From Novosphingobium terrae (lineage in GTDB: Bacteria > Pseudomonadota > Alphaproteobacteria > Sphingomonadales > Sphingomonadaceae), in NCBI RefSeq assembly GCF_017163935.1, contig NZ_JABVZR010000002.1, positions 1,364,001-1,428,000 of the forward strand: 64,000 bases of DNA, written 5' to 3'. Positions 17,258-25,990 of the stretch are shown in pieces. The position numbers and the translations under genes were made by a program. Position 1 is the stretch's first letter. Every line of letters starts with the position of its first letter. The notes beneath the pieces are model-generated. The model was not told where the DNA came from, did no database searches, and saw only the letters and a list, made by a program, of their open reading frames with translations.

Positions 17258-18343
17258 TCAGCGTGGGACGCGGTAGACCAGCAGGCCGGCGTCATCCAAC
17301 GCAGTCTTCACATGGGCCACGTAATATTGCTTCAGCTGCGGGATATAGACGGCGGTCTTGGCGCCATTGTTCGGCGTGCGCAGCACCTCGACGTAATGGT
17401 CGCGGCTTTCCTGCTGGAAGACCGAAATCCCCTGAAGACCCGAGATATAGACGCGCTTGGCGACCGGATCCCAGATCAGCGAGCCGGTCATGTCGACGCA
17501 CGGCAGCTGCGCGACGACCGCGCCGGTTGTGCCGTCCAGCACGGTGAACAAGCCCGGCTGACGGCTGCCCACGAACACGACATTGTTGGCCGCATCATAG
17601 CCCAGCGCGGTGTTGCGGTTCAGGCCGACATCCCAGGTCGCGACGACCTTGCGCTGGTTCAGGTCGATCACGCCGACCTGCTTCTTGTCGCGGATGTTGA
17701 CGAACATGCGGCCGTTCGCCTCGTCGATCGCCATCCCCTCGAGGTTGTTGCCTTCGACGCGGGTGCGAGCGCCGATCTTGTGGGTATCGACGTTGAGTTC
17801 CGCGATTTCCGAATAGGGCAGGTTCGCCGACTTGCCGCCATCGCCGATGTAGAGAGTGCGACGCTTGGCATCATAGATCGCATCGTCGGGCGAATCCGTT
17901 GTGCCGGTGACGGCGCCGTCGGTCATCGGGATGCGCTCGATCTGGTGCATGTCGTCGGCAGAGAAGATTCGCGTAGAGGAATCGCCGCCATCGGTGACGA
18001 TCAGCTCGTTCGATTCCGGGATGTAAATGATACCGTGCGCCGTCTTCACCCCGCCCACTGAGCGCAGATGCTCGCCGGTGCTGGCCTTGAAGATCTCGAT
18101 CGTGTGATGCATCTCGGCCGGCACGAACAGGCGATCGTGCTTGAGGTCGACCGCGAAAAATTCGAAATCGCCGTCGATGCCTGGCAGCGACGTGGAGCGC
18201 ACGAGTTGCAGCGCGGCGGGGTCCTTCATGGTGATCGTGACACTCGACGCAGACGCGGCAGATACCGCAGTCTGGGCGCTGGCGGTGCCCGCAGCAACCG
18301 ATGCCATCAGCAGCGCGACAAGGGTAAGGTTCGTGGATTTCAC
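17258..18343 (-). CDS. YncE-like periplasmic YVTN beta-propeller protein (copy A1)
   Basis: A 361-residue secreted beta-propeller, tandem paralogue of the gene at 16016-17101. The start is taken as the GTG at 18343: it aligns with the MKSTN start of the paralogue, gives the same length, and has AAGAAG upstream. A longer frame up to 18433 adds residues that do not look like a signal peptide. Blade sequences include FEFFAVDLKHDRLFVPAEM, DAKRRTLYIGDGG, DEANGRMFVNIRDK and DAANNVVFVGSRQPG. The gap to A2 contains an 8-base-pair hairpin (17183-17217, CCCCTGCA/TGCAGGGG). Expected role: periplasmic partner of the neighbouring receptor in binding or processing its ligand. Confidence 0.88.
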   Translation of the reverse strand: MKSTNLTLVALLMASVAAGTASAQTAVSAASASSVTITMKDPAALQLVRSTSLPGIDGDFEFFAVDLKHDRLFVPAEMHHTIEIFKASTGEHLRSVGGVKTAHGIIYIPESNELIVTDGGDSSTRIFSADDMHQIERIPMTDGAVTGTTDSPDDAIYDAKRRTLYIGDGGKSANLPYSEIAELNVDTHKIGARTRVEGNNLEGMAIDEANGRMFVNIRDKKQVGVIDLNQRKVVATWDVGLNRNTALGYDAANNVVFVGSRQPGLFTVLDGTTGAVVAQLPCVDMTGSLIWDPVAKRVYISGLQGISVFQQESRDHYVEVLRTPNNGAKTAVYIPQLKQYYVAHVKTALDDAGLLVYRVPR

Positions 18344-18439
18344 GGGGACTTCTTTCGTTTGAGTGTGATGAGGGAGGACGTCGGCGGGTTCTGTCGGAAA
18401 TTTCCGGAGGTGGTGGAATTTGCTCTTTGCCATCGTTGC

Positions 18440-18610
18440 TTATGCGGCGAGGCAGTCGAATTGACGGGCGAAGGACGGATTTCGCCCCTCGACGTCTGTT
18501 ATCTCCATCTGGCCATTGCGTATCATATGAACAAGTTCGATGCCTTCCAGGATGATTGTGGTGCTGGCCATCGGCTTGAGGCCCCGCATCGGACGGGTTC
18601 GGCGCTTGAT
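18440..18610 (-). mobile_element. C-terminal relic of an IS6-family transposase
   Basis: The minus strand encodes RRIKRRTRPMRGLKPMAS, then TTIILEGIELVHMIRNGQM, and ends RQFDCLAA followed by TAA at 18440-18442. This is the usual C-terminal ending of IS6-type transposases (RRxxRPMxGFKSFxSA...GIExxHMIRKGQ). The catalytic N-terminal part is missing, and sequence upstream of about 18610 no longer matches. It lies between the receptor gene and the first propeller gene, inside what is otherwise one transcription unit. Confidence 0.75.
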
Positions 18611-18684
18611 ACGCCGATGCCCGCCAGCAGCAGCTTGCGTGAGATGATCGTCACGGGCCAGGAGTGTCCGTTATGGGAATGGGT

Positions 18685-18722
18685 GACCGGGCAGGTGCAG
18701 GGGCTCGGGCACCTGCCCGGTC
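18685..18722 (-). terminator. 14-bp perfect hairpin after the receptor gene (terminator or mRNA-stabilising)
   Basis: GACCGGGCAGGTGC (18685-18698) and GCACCTGCCCGGTC (18709-18722) are perfectly complementary around a 10-base loop. The hairpin begins 14 bases after the stop of the receptor at 18736. No T tract follows on the minus strand, so it may partly terminate or protect the receptor message from decay before the downstream propeller genes. Confidence 0.6.
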
Positions 18723-18735
18723 GGAACGGCGGCGA

Positions 18736-21363
18736 TCACATCTTGAGATCGACACCGAAGAGGTAGGAGGAGCCGAAATACTGCAGCTCGGTGAAGCGCG
18801 CCGAGCTCTTGCCCTCGGTCGCCACTTGGTTTTCCTTGGTGATGTTGCGGCCCTGGAAGAAGACCGTGACATGCTTGTTGATGGCGTAGCGCGCGTCGAG
18901 ATCGAAGTTCAGATAGGGCTGGACATAATTGTCAAGCTCGGGCGTGGAGCCCAGCGAGGTCATCGTCAGACCCTGATAGTTGCCGAAGAGCTGCAGCGAC
19001 AGCGGGCCACGCTTGTAGAAGGCCTCGACGTTGAAGGTGCGCGGCGTGGTGTAGGCCAGCGTCTCGCGATAGCCGTTGCGGTCGGCACCATGCGAGTCGA
19101 CATAGGTGAAGTTGCCGCCGATGCCGAAGCCGGACAGCAGGCCGGGCAGGAAGGTGAACTGCTGATGATAGTTCAACTCGAAACCGCGCGCCGAGGCATG
19201 GGGGATGTTGCCATAGGTCGAGAAGGTGGCGTTGCCCGCAATGCCTGTGAAGGTGCCGTTGACGGTGGTGGCCACGACGTAATTGCTGAATTCCTTGTCG
19301 AACACACCGGCCGAGACGATGCCGCCCAGCGGCAGGTAATATTCCAGGGTGGCATCGAAGTTGTTGCCGGTGGTGGCTTTCAGATCCGGATTGCCCTGGG
19401 TGATCGCGGCCGTGCCATAGTTGACGGTCTGGGTGGCGGTCAGCTGGCTGAAGCCGGGGCGGCCGATGGCGGTGGACCAGTTGGCGCGGGCGATCAGATC
19501 GTCCGTGATGTTGTAGCGCAGCTGGACCGTGGGGAAGAAATTGCTGTAGCTGCGCGACACCGTGCGCGGGGTGAGGGTGGTGACACCCGAGGCAACGCTG
19601 GTCGAGGTGCCGCGATAGATCCCGTCGGTCTCCTCGAAGCGGATGCCGGCCAGCACGCCAAGCTTGTTCCAGCTGGCGGCATACTGGATGTAGCCGTTGT
19701 AGACGTTCTCATTGTCGTTGAGGCGGGCCTGCTGGTTGGTGATCGCGTCGGCAGCGGTGTTCTCGGTGATCGAACCGCCGGTGATCAGCTGGCGAATGGC
19801 CGCGCCCGACAGCGCCGTGCCGATGTTGTAGGCGCCGTCGAAGATCGTGTAGCTGTTGGTCCCGGCCAGCTGAGCGCCGGTCAGCGAGGGTACGCCGGAA
19901 TAAGTGTAGGTCCGGTCGTCATGCGTGACCTTTTCCAGGCGCAGTCCGCCGCCCACGCTCAAGGTGCCCTTGACGGCCCCGAAGTCGAGCGGTGCGGACA
20001 GGCCGACATGACCCGACCACTGGCCATCGCGATCGTCCTGATAGGCGTTGCTGAGCGAGGTCAGATTGTAGGCCGCGTAATTAGTGACGAGGGCGCCATT
20101 GGCTGCCGTCATGGTGGGTAGCTGGGGCGAGGTGACGTTGTCGACATAAACCTGGGTCGAGGTCGGGTTGGTAAGCGTCGCGCTGTAGGAATAGGGCGAA
20201 TAGAGGCGGTTGCTGGCGTAGGCGCCGAAGTAGTCCAGCGTGATCTTGCCGAGATGGCTCAGGCCGCCGAACTTGTAGAGACGCTCGTCATCATGGATGA
20301 GATTGTCATTATACCCCTGCGACAGGCTGGTTGCCGCGTTGAAGGTGCCCGGGGTTGCGGTGTTGAAGGTCTGGTTCGAGAAGGTGTAGAGCAGCTGGTT
20401 CTTGACCGGGTGGAAGTCGATGCCCGAGGCGAAGCCCTTGAAATAGAGCGTGGTGTTCTTGTCCACGTCCCAGGAAAAGGTGCCGCCATAGCCGCGACGG
20501 TTCTTGGTCTGGGCATATTCCAGCTGCTGGCCTTTGCTCAGCGTGTTGCTGGGCAGCGTGCTCTTGTCGGCGAAGCTCTGCTGGATGTCGTCGAGCTTCA
20601 TCGAATCGCGCATGTCGGTGACGAAGAAGGTCAGCGCGAAGGGCTGGTCGGCGGTGTTGTTGCGATCGAAGGGATTGCTGTCGAGGCCGAAGCGGATGCC
20701 CGCGTTCAGCGTACCCTGGAAGATCCCCATCGGATGCGGCTGATGAAGGCCGCCGGCAACCGTGATGTTGAGGTAAGGGGCCTCACCTGGCGCGATATCG
20801 TGCGAGAGCAGGTTGATCTGTCCGCCCAGCGCGACGGCTTCCTGCGCCGGCGTGTTGGTCTTGATCAGCTCCACGCCGCCCACCAGCGGCGCGGGCAGCG
20901 CGTCGAAAGGCACGGCGCGGCCCGTCGAGTTGATCGAACCCGATGGCAGCAGCACGCCCTCATAGGTCACGCCGTTCAGATTGGGGTCGATGCCGCGGAT
21001 CTGGATCGAGCGCGATTCACCGCTCTTGTTGATGACCGAGGCGCCGGGCATGCGGCGGATGGCATCGCCCAACACGAAGTTGGGCATCTGCTTGATCTCG
21101 TCCTGAGAGGCGACATTGACCAGATTGGGGGCCTGCTTCTGGATCTTGCGGGCTTCTTCGGGGGTCTGGGCCTGATGGCGAAGCGCCGCGCCAGTCACCA
21201 GAATGGCCGAGGAGGTGTCGCTGTCGGCATCCGTGACGGCGGGCGCGACAGTCGCGGCGACGGGCGTCGCGGCCATCGCGGGAAGGGCATAGCCTGAGAG
21301 AAGCGCGGTCGAGAGCAGCAGCAGGGGTTTACGCGGCAGGGCGAAGAGCATGGGCAAAGGCAT
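18736..21363 (-). CDS. TonB-dependent receptor (A)
   Basis: An 875-residue outer-membrane receptor. A signal peptide ends near PAMAATP (residue 31). A TonB-box-like segment SSAILVTGAA follows, then the plug domain with DEIKQMPNFVLGDAIRRMPG, IQIRGIDPNLNGVTYEG and LIKTNTPAQEAVALGGQINL. The 22-stranded barrel ends YLFGVDLKM. It belongs to the group with the PNLVNV...DAIRRMPG plug seen in the other propeller-linked receptors of this window. It should import an unknown ligand using TonB energy. Start: the ATG at 21363, with a second in-frame ATG four codons on. An operator palindrome lies about 380 bases upstream with a small secreted-protein frame in between; the divergent MFS gene shares the control region. 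Confidence 0.92.
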   Translation of the reverse strand: MPLPMLFALPRKPLLLLSTALLSGYALPAMAATPVAATVAPAVTDADSDTSSAILVTGAALRHQAQTPEEARKIQKQAPNLVNVASQDEIKQMPNFVLGDAIRRMPGASVINKSGESRSIQIRGIDPNLNGVTYEGVLLPSGSINSTGRAVPFDALPAPLVGGVELIKTNTPAQEAVALGGQINLLSHDIAPGEAPYLNITVAGGLHQPHPMGIFQGTLNAGIRFGLDSNPFDRNNTADQPFALTFFVTDMRDSMKLDDIQQSFADKSTLPSNTLSKGQQLEYAQTKNRRGYGGTFSWDVDKNTTLYFKGFASGIDFHPVKNQLLYTFSNQTFNTATPGTFNAATSLSQGYNDNLIHDDERLYKFGGLSHLGKITLDYFGAYASNRLYSPYSYSATLTNPTSTQVYVDNVTSPQLPTMTAANGALVTNYAAYNLTSLSNAYQDDRDGQWSGHVGLSAPLDFGAVKGTLSVGGGLRLEKVTHDDRTYTYSGVPSLTGAQLAGTNSYTIFDGAYNIGTALSGAAIRQLITGGSITENTAADAITNQQARLNDNENVYNGYIQYAASWNKLGVLAGIRFEETDGIYRGTSTSVASGVTTLTPRTVSRSYSNFFPTVQLRYNITDDLIARANWSTAIGRPGFSQLTATQTVNYGTAAITQGNPDLKATTGNNFDATLEYYLPLGGIVSAGVFDKEFSNYVVATTVNGTFTGIAGNATFSTYGNIPHASARGFELNYHQQFTFLPGLLSGFGIGGNFTYVDSHGADRNGYRETLAYTTPRTFNVEAFYKRGPLSLQLFGNYQGLTMTSLGSTPELDNYVQPYLNFDLDARYAINKHVTVFFQGRNITKENQVATEGKSSARFTELQYFGSSYLFGVDLKM

Positions 21364-21450
21364 GGAATGTCTCGCTGATGTCGGTGGGTTCCGGGCGCGG
21401 CGCAGGAACCCGGCATGGCGCCAGGTGCTGTGCCGACGAGGAAGGATCGA

Positions 21451-21627
21451 TTAAGGCTGGCCAGGCTTGGCTTGGGCGGCGGCAAACTGGTCGCAGCCGC
21501 CGTTTTCGTTGTGGGGCAAGGGGGGCGTCTTGAGGGGCGTGACGACAGGCACTGCGCCCATTGCAGGCACGGCGCCGGGCATCAGGGCCAGCGCACAGGC
21601 GTTCAGGACTGTCCAGGAGGTGATCAC
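21451..21627 (-). CDS. Possible small secreted protein upstream of receptor A
   Basis: A 58-codon frame beginning with GTG at 21627, preceded by TGGAGA at good spacing. The N-terminus reads as a signal peptide (ITSWTVLNACALALMPG to PAMGAVP). The short mature part is Pro-rich with one cysteine (NGGCDQF). It lies between the palindromic operator at 21742-21757 and the receptor start, on the receptor strand, and would be the first gene of that transcript. A longer GTG start at 21684 lacks a ribosome site. No family recognised; chance coding is possible. Confidence 0.4.
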   Translation of the reverse strand: MITSWTVLNACALALMPGAVPAMGAVPVVTPLKTPPLPHNENGGCDQFAAAQAKPGQP

Positions 21628-21741
21628 GAAAAGGTCTCCAGAAATCGGCGGCGACTGGCTGTCCACGACCAGCCCGAATGTCACGGGGATGGATCGCGTC
21701 GGCTATGGAAAGGGATGATGTGCCGGACCGCATGTGGCCTC

Positions 21742-21757
21742 TTGCACAGCTGTGCAA
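21742..21757. promoter_or_regulatory. Palindromic operator, likely bound by the LacI-family regulator
   Basis: TTGCACAGCTGTGCAA is a perfect 16-base palindrome in the divergent control region between the receptor A unit (minus) and the MFS gene (plus). The same sequence with one change lies directly before the LacI-type gene at 23052-23067. LacI-family proteins bind palindromes of about this length with a central CG or similar step. Assignment to this regulator is inference from position and repetition. Confidence 0.75.
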
Positions 21758-21862
21758 ATAGGAGCGAGTCGTGACGGCAGTGTTACAGGCTGAACGGGGG
21801 CTGTAATTTTCCGGAACTAACTAGCGCCTGTGCCCGCCATCGCTCGCCCCGCCCTGTTTTCC

Positions 21863-23020
21863 ATGTCCCGGGTTCCCCCGAGGCTGCACCAGATCAATCT
21901 GGCGACAGCCCTGCTGCGCAGCGGCTTTATGCCCTTTCTGTCGATGTTTCTCTATGAGCGCGGGCTTGGGCCCGCCTCGATCGGCATGGTGATGGGTTTC
22001 GGCAGCGTGGTGCAACTTCTGGCCACGATCCCGGGCGGCCTGCTGATCGACCATACGCGCGGGAAGCCCGTCTGGCTGCCGATTGTCGCGGCGCTGATCG
22101 TGGCGGCCTCAGTCTGCCTGATCCAGGCGCATGGCGTGACGGCGCTGCTCTGCGCGGTGGCCATGATGTCGCTGGCCGAGGCGGTGGTGGTGCCGGCCAT
22201 ACTGGTGCTCAACTTGGAAGGTATGGCGCCTCAGGGCTTGACCGAAAGGGTCGCGCAATCCCAGGCGCTCGGCCATATAGGACGGGCGGCGGGGCTGATG
22301 CTTTCTGGCGTGATCGGGAGTCACTTCGGCTTTTCCGCCCTGATCGGCTTTGAGGCGATCTACCTCCTGATGCTCCTGGGATTGGTGTGGCGCACCCCGC
22401 TGGCGGCGCCGCCAGCCAACCCGGTTTCGCCGTCGCCTGTGAATCCGGGCGCCAACCTGCTTCTCCTTGGTGTGGCGCTGGGCCTGTTCCAGATCGGCAA
22501 TGCGGTGCTCCATGTGCTGCTGAGTCTGGAACTGGTGGAAAAGCGCCAGCTGAGCGGACCAATGCTGGCCTCGCATGTCGCGATGATCGCCCAGATCGCC
22601 ATGGTCGTCTGCTCGCTGCTGGCGGCGCGGGCCCTGCGCCGATGGGGAGCCTGGACAGTTCTAGCCGCCAGCTTCGCCATTCTTCCCATCCGATGCGTTT
22701 GTGCGCTTTTTCTGCCGGCGCCCTGGGCCATTGTGCCGGTCGAAGTGCTTCATGGCGCCAGCGAGGCGCTGCAGATGGTGACGATTGCCGGCATCATCGG
22801 CAACCTCTACGCCGCCTCCGGCCGTGCCGGGTCGCGCTTCAGCTGGGTCATGCTGCTTCAAGGCATTGGCACGGCGGCCAGCCCGCTGGTGGGCGGGTAT
22901 ATCGCCCAGCATTGGGACTGGCCGACTGCCTTCGAACTACTGGGCATTTTCGGGCTTTCCTCGCTGGCGTTTTGGGTTGTCAGCCGCCCCTTTCTACAAA
23001 AATTGACGTCGGCCGACTGA
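21863..23020 (+). CDS. MFS transporter
   Basis: A 385-residue integral membrane protein with about twelve hydrophobic segments and major-facilitator features: MPFLSMFLYERGLGPASIGMV at the first loop, GGLLIDHTRGKPVW after helix 2 (the family's loop 2-3 motif in diverged form), and a C-terminal half with GGYIAQHWDWPTAF. It should move a small molecule across the inner membrane. The start is taken at the ATG 21863; a GTG at 21830 is in frame, and neither has a clear ribosome site. The gene lies between the two operator palindromes and just before the LacI-type gene, so it is probably the inner-membrane partner for the ligand imported by receptor A. Confidence 0.85.
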   Translation: MSRVPPRLHQINLATALLRSGFMPFLSMFLYERGLGPASIGMVMGFGSVVQLLATIPGGLLIDHTRGKPVWLPIVAALIVAASVCLIQAHGVTALLCAVAMMSLAEAVVVPAILVLNLEGMAPQGLTERVAQSQALGHIGRAAGLMLSGVIGSHFGFSALIGFEAIYLLMLLGLVWRTPLAAPPANPVSPSPVNPGANLLLLGVALGLFQIGNAVLHVLLSLELVEKRQLSGPMLASHVAMIAQIAMVVCSLLAARALRRWGAWTVLAASFAILPIRCVCALFLPAPWAIVPVEVLHGASEALQMVTIAGIIGNLYAASGRAGSRFSWVMLLQGIGTAASPLVGGYIAQHWDWPTAFELLGIFGLSSLAFWVVSRPFLQKLTSAD

Positions 23021-23051
23021 TTTTTCTAGCATTACGAAGAATCAATGTTAT

Positions 23052-23067
23052 TTGCACAGCTGTGCAT
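23052..23067. promoter_or_regulatory. Second copy of the palindromic operator, before the LacI-family gene
   Basis: TTGCACAGCTGTGCAT matches the palindrome at 21742-21757 in 15 of 16 positions and lies 14 bases before the ATG of the LacI-type gene at 23081, so close to the start that binding would block transcription or initiation. This is the expected place for autoregulation. Confidence 0.75.
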
Positions 23068-23080
23068 ACCGAGGTTCCCC

Positions 23081-24109
23081 ATGAGTAAGAAGCGCTATGT
23101 CAGCGCCCGTGAAGTCGCCGAGCATGCCGGTGTCTCCCGTTCGGCCGTGTCGCGCGCCCTGACCGACGGGGCGAGCATTTCGCCCGATCTGAAGGCGCGT
23201 GTTTTGGCGTCCGCGCATGAACTTGGCTATGAAATCAACATGCTGGCGAGAGGCTTGCTTGATGATCGCAGCATGATCGTGTCGCTGGTCTCGGCCTCTT
23301 TGGGCAGCCCTTTCATGGGTATGATGCTTCCGGCCATCACCGATCGGCTGATCGCCAAGGGCTATGCGCCGTTGCTGATCAACATCGGCACGACCCCGGC
23401 CATTGCCGAGGAATCGCTGCGCCAGGTGGTTCGCCTGCGTTCGAGCGCCGTCGTCATTCTTTCCGGCTCTCCGCCGGCCAGCTTTGTCGAGGCAACCCAG
23501 CGGACGGGTATTCCGATCATCGCCTTCAATCGCGATGAACACGGGATGGATCTGATCTGCGCTGACAATCACGAGGCCGGGCGCATCGCCTATGGCCGGC
23601 TGGCGCAGGTCAGCCGCAGCATTTGCGCCGTCTCACCCGCGCGCGAGACCTTCAGCATGCGCGCGCGCATCTCCGGTTTTCTTGCCGAGGCCGAGGTGAT
23701 GGGCCATGCCCCGCCCCGCATCGTCAAGGCCATGCCGCCGCTGCGTAGCAGTGGCTATGCCGACTATGAAGGTGGCTATGCGCTGGGTGCCGAGCTGGTG
23801 GGGGCCGATGGTATCGCTGACGGGTTGTTCTGCCTCAACGATCATATCGCTTTTGGCGTGATTGATGCGGCCCGGCGTTCGAGGCGCATGGTGGCCGGGC
23901 GGGATTTTTCGGTGATCGGTTTCGATGACGTGCCGATGGCGGCGTGGGACGCCTATCGCCTGACGACCTTTCGCCAGAATCCCGACACCTATGCCGATGA
24001 AGTTCTCGACCTGCTTGCGCGCAGGCTGGGAGAGCAGGGGCAGGATGCCATGGTGCGGCGTATTCCTGCGCAGATCGTTGAAAGAGAGTCGATGAAGGTC
24101 GATGAATAG
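23081..24109 (+). CDS. LacI-family transcriptional regulator
   Basis: A 342-residue regulator. The N-terminal LacI helix-turn-helix reads SAREVAEHAGVSRSAVSRAL, followed by the hinge segment RVLASAHELGYEINMLARGL. The periplasmic-binding-protein-like sensor domain includes DDRSMIVSLVSASLGSPFMG, IPIIAFNRDE and FSVIGFDDVPMAAWDAYRLTT. The start at 23081 is chosen because the helix-turn-helix then starts at residue 6; an upstream in-frame ATG at 23045 would run through the operator. It most likely senses a sugar-like or nucleoside-like ligand and controls receptor A, the MFS gene and itself through the two palindromes. Confidence 0.93.
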   Translation: MSKKRYVSAREVAEHAGVSRSAVSRALTDGASISPDLKARVLASAHELGYEINMLARGLLDDRSMIVSLVSASLGSPFMGMMLPAITDRLIAKGYAPLLINIGTTPAIAEESLRQVVRLRSSAVVILSGSPPASFVEATQRTGIPIIAFNRDEHGMDLICADNHEAGRIAYGRLAQVSRSICAVSPARETFSMRARISGFLAEAEVMGHAPPRIVKAMPPLRSSGYADYEGGYALGAELVGADGIADGLFCLNDHIAFGVIDAARRSRRMVAGRDFSVIGFDDVPMAAWDAYRLTTFRQNPDTYADEVLDLLARRLGEQGQDAMVRRIPAQIVERESMKVDE

Positions 24110-24304
24110 GTTGCCATAAAACAATATTTCTGAATTCAGTATGTCATAAACCCGATGTATCGGAATGCTGGAAGTAAGATATTCTTTCTATGAAATGAAT
24201 ATCCTTATTTATCAATCAATGTTCTTCAACATCATCATGGCTTTTGCGCTCTTGCCTTAGCGGGGCTTTCCCGAAGGCGCACCAGCCTGTCTCCCGAGGA
24301 TATC

Positions 24305-25990
24305 ATGCTGAACAAGACTCGCCTGGCCGCGGCCACTTGCCTGACCTTGCTGTTTGCTCCCTGCCTTGGCGATCTGGCTCAAGCCGCTCCGGCGCCGTAT
24401 AGGGGCGTCTCCGTGCAGAACGCCTTGCCGACCGCCACGCCGATCAAGCATCTGGTCGTCATCTTTGGTGAGAACCAGTCGTTCGACCATTATTTCGGCA
24501 CCTATCCCAAGGCCGCCAATCCCGCCGGAGAACCGGCCTTCATCGCGCAAGCCGTCACGCCGCAGGTCAATGGCTATCTGCGCAATCCCGCTCTGCTCAC
24601 CGCCAATCCCAACACCACCAATGCCGACAACTTGGCGAGCGGCATCGCGGCATCGCTGATGAACCCCTTCCGCATCGACCGCGCCCAGTTCGACACGGCC
24701 GGGCAGAACCATTCCTATACGCCTGAGCAGCGCGCCTCAAACGGCGGGCGCATGGATGCCTTTGTCGCCAACACCGGCCATGGTTCCAAGGCGGGCGCGG
24801 GATCGTTCGGCACAGCCGCTCAGGTGATGGGCTATTTCGACGGCAACACCGTCACTGCGCTGTGGAACTATGCCCAGCATTTCGCGATGAGCGACAATGC
24901 CTTTACCGACAGTTTCGGGCCCTCGACCCCGGGCGCGTTGAATGTCGTGGCGGGCACCACCAATGGCGCCTCCAATGCTTCGGGCAATGGTTCGATCCCC
25001 GACGGGCAGGGGGGCTTCACCATGATCGCCGACCCTGATCCCAAGGGCGATGTCTGCACCAAGGGGCAAGACCCTGTGCTGATGGCGGGTCGCAACATTG
25101 GCGATCTGCTGAACGTCGCCGGGATCACCTGGGGCGGCTTTATGGGCGGCTTCGACACCAGCCTGACCAACCCCAATGGGACGACGGGTTGTGTGCGCAG
25201 CACTGTCTCGCCCAACACCAACCGCACGGTGCGCGACTATACGCCGCATCACGCCTGGTTCCAGTATTACGCCTCGACGCAGAACCCCCAGCACACACGC
25301 CCCAGCGCGCCGGAGATGATCGGGCGCACCGAACCGGTGCTGGATGCGCAAGGGTCGGCCACGCCGGTGCACCACCAGTATGACTATAAGGATTTCGTCG
25401 CGGCGGTGGCGGCGGGCAATTTCCCCTCGGTCAGCTACATCAAGGCGCCCGCCTTTCAGGACGGCCATCCGGGCAATTCGAACCCGCTGGACGAGCAGGC
25501 CTTCTATGCCAGCACGATCAATTTCCTCCAGCAGCAGCCCGACTGGAAAAACACCGCCATCCTCGTGCTTTATGACGATTCCGATGGCTGGTACGATCAT
25601 CAGGCGCCCACCGTCACCACCTCATCCGCCGATGCGACCTTCGACCAGTTGAACGGGCCCGGCCATTGCGAAGGCCCCGGCGCCAGGCCGGGCGTCGGCT
25701 TGAACGGCAAGCCTGTGAACGGGCGCTGCGGACCGGGGTCGCGCACGCCATTTCTGGTGATCTCGCCCTATGCCAAGGCCAATTTCGTCGACAGCACGCC
25801 GATCACGCAAGCCTCGGTCGTCCGCTTTATCGAGGACAACTGGCTGAGCGGTCAGCGGATCGGCGGAGGATCGGCCGATGCCACGGCGGGCAACATCATG
25901 ACCATGTTCGACTTCAAGGCGCCGCCGCGTTTGAAGCCAGTGTTTCTCGACCCGCAGCAGGGAACGGTGGTGGCCCGCGCCCCGGCATGA
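24305..25990 (+). CDS. Secreted phosphoesterase (phospholipase C / acid phosphatase AcpA-like)
   Basis: A 561-residue protein of the PF04185 phosphoesterase family, an alkaline-phosphatase-superfamily group that hydrolyses phosphate esters. A signal peptide ends near AQAAPA (residue 28). The metal and nucleophile region HLVVIFGENQSFDHYFGTYP (residues 49-68) is conserved, followed by FAMSDNAFTDSFGPSTPGAL and later DDSDGWYDHQAPTV, which supplies metal ligands. GAGG at good spacing supports the ATG. It overlaps the following peroxidase gene by ATGA and forms an operon with it. It lies just after the LacI-type gene but without a visible copy of the operator, so co-regulation is uncertain. Likely role: release of phosphate from organic phosphates in the periplasm or outside. 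Confidence 0.88.
   Translation: MLNKTRLAAATCLTLLFAPCLGDLAQAAPAPYRGVSVQNALPTATPIKHLVVIFGENQSFDHYFGTYPKAANPAGEPAFIAQAVTPQVNGYLRNPALLTANPNTTNADNLASGIAASLMNPFRIDRAQFDTAGQNHSYTPEQRASNGGRMDAFVANTGHGSKAGAGSFGTAAQVMGYFDGNTVTALWNYAQHFAMSDNAFTDSFGPSTPGALNVVAGTTNGASNASGNGSIPDGQGGFTMIADPDPKGDVCTKGQDPVLMAGRNIGDLLNVAGITWGGFMGGFDTSLTNPNGTTGCVRSTVSPNTNRTVRDYTPHHAWFQYYASTQNPQHTRPSAPEMIGRTEPVLDAQGSATPVHHQYDYKDFVAAVAAGNFPSVSYIKAPAFQDGHPGNSNPLDEQAFYASTINFLQQQPDWKNTAILVLYDDSDGWYDHQAPTVTTSSADATFDQLNGPGHCEGPGARPGVGLNGKPVNGRCGPGSRTPFLVISPYAKANFVDSTPITQASVVRFIEDNWLSGQRIGGGSADATAGNIMTMFDFKAPPRLKPVFLDPQQGTVVARAPA

Noticed and set aside
16070..20121. Long plus-strand frames opposite the propeller and receptor A genes
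   Set aside because: They are antisense to clear family members, rich in Arg, Gly and Val, and have no recognisable domain or ribosome site.
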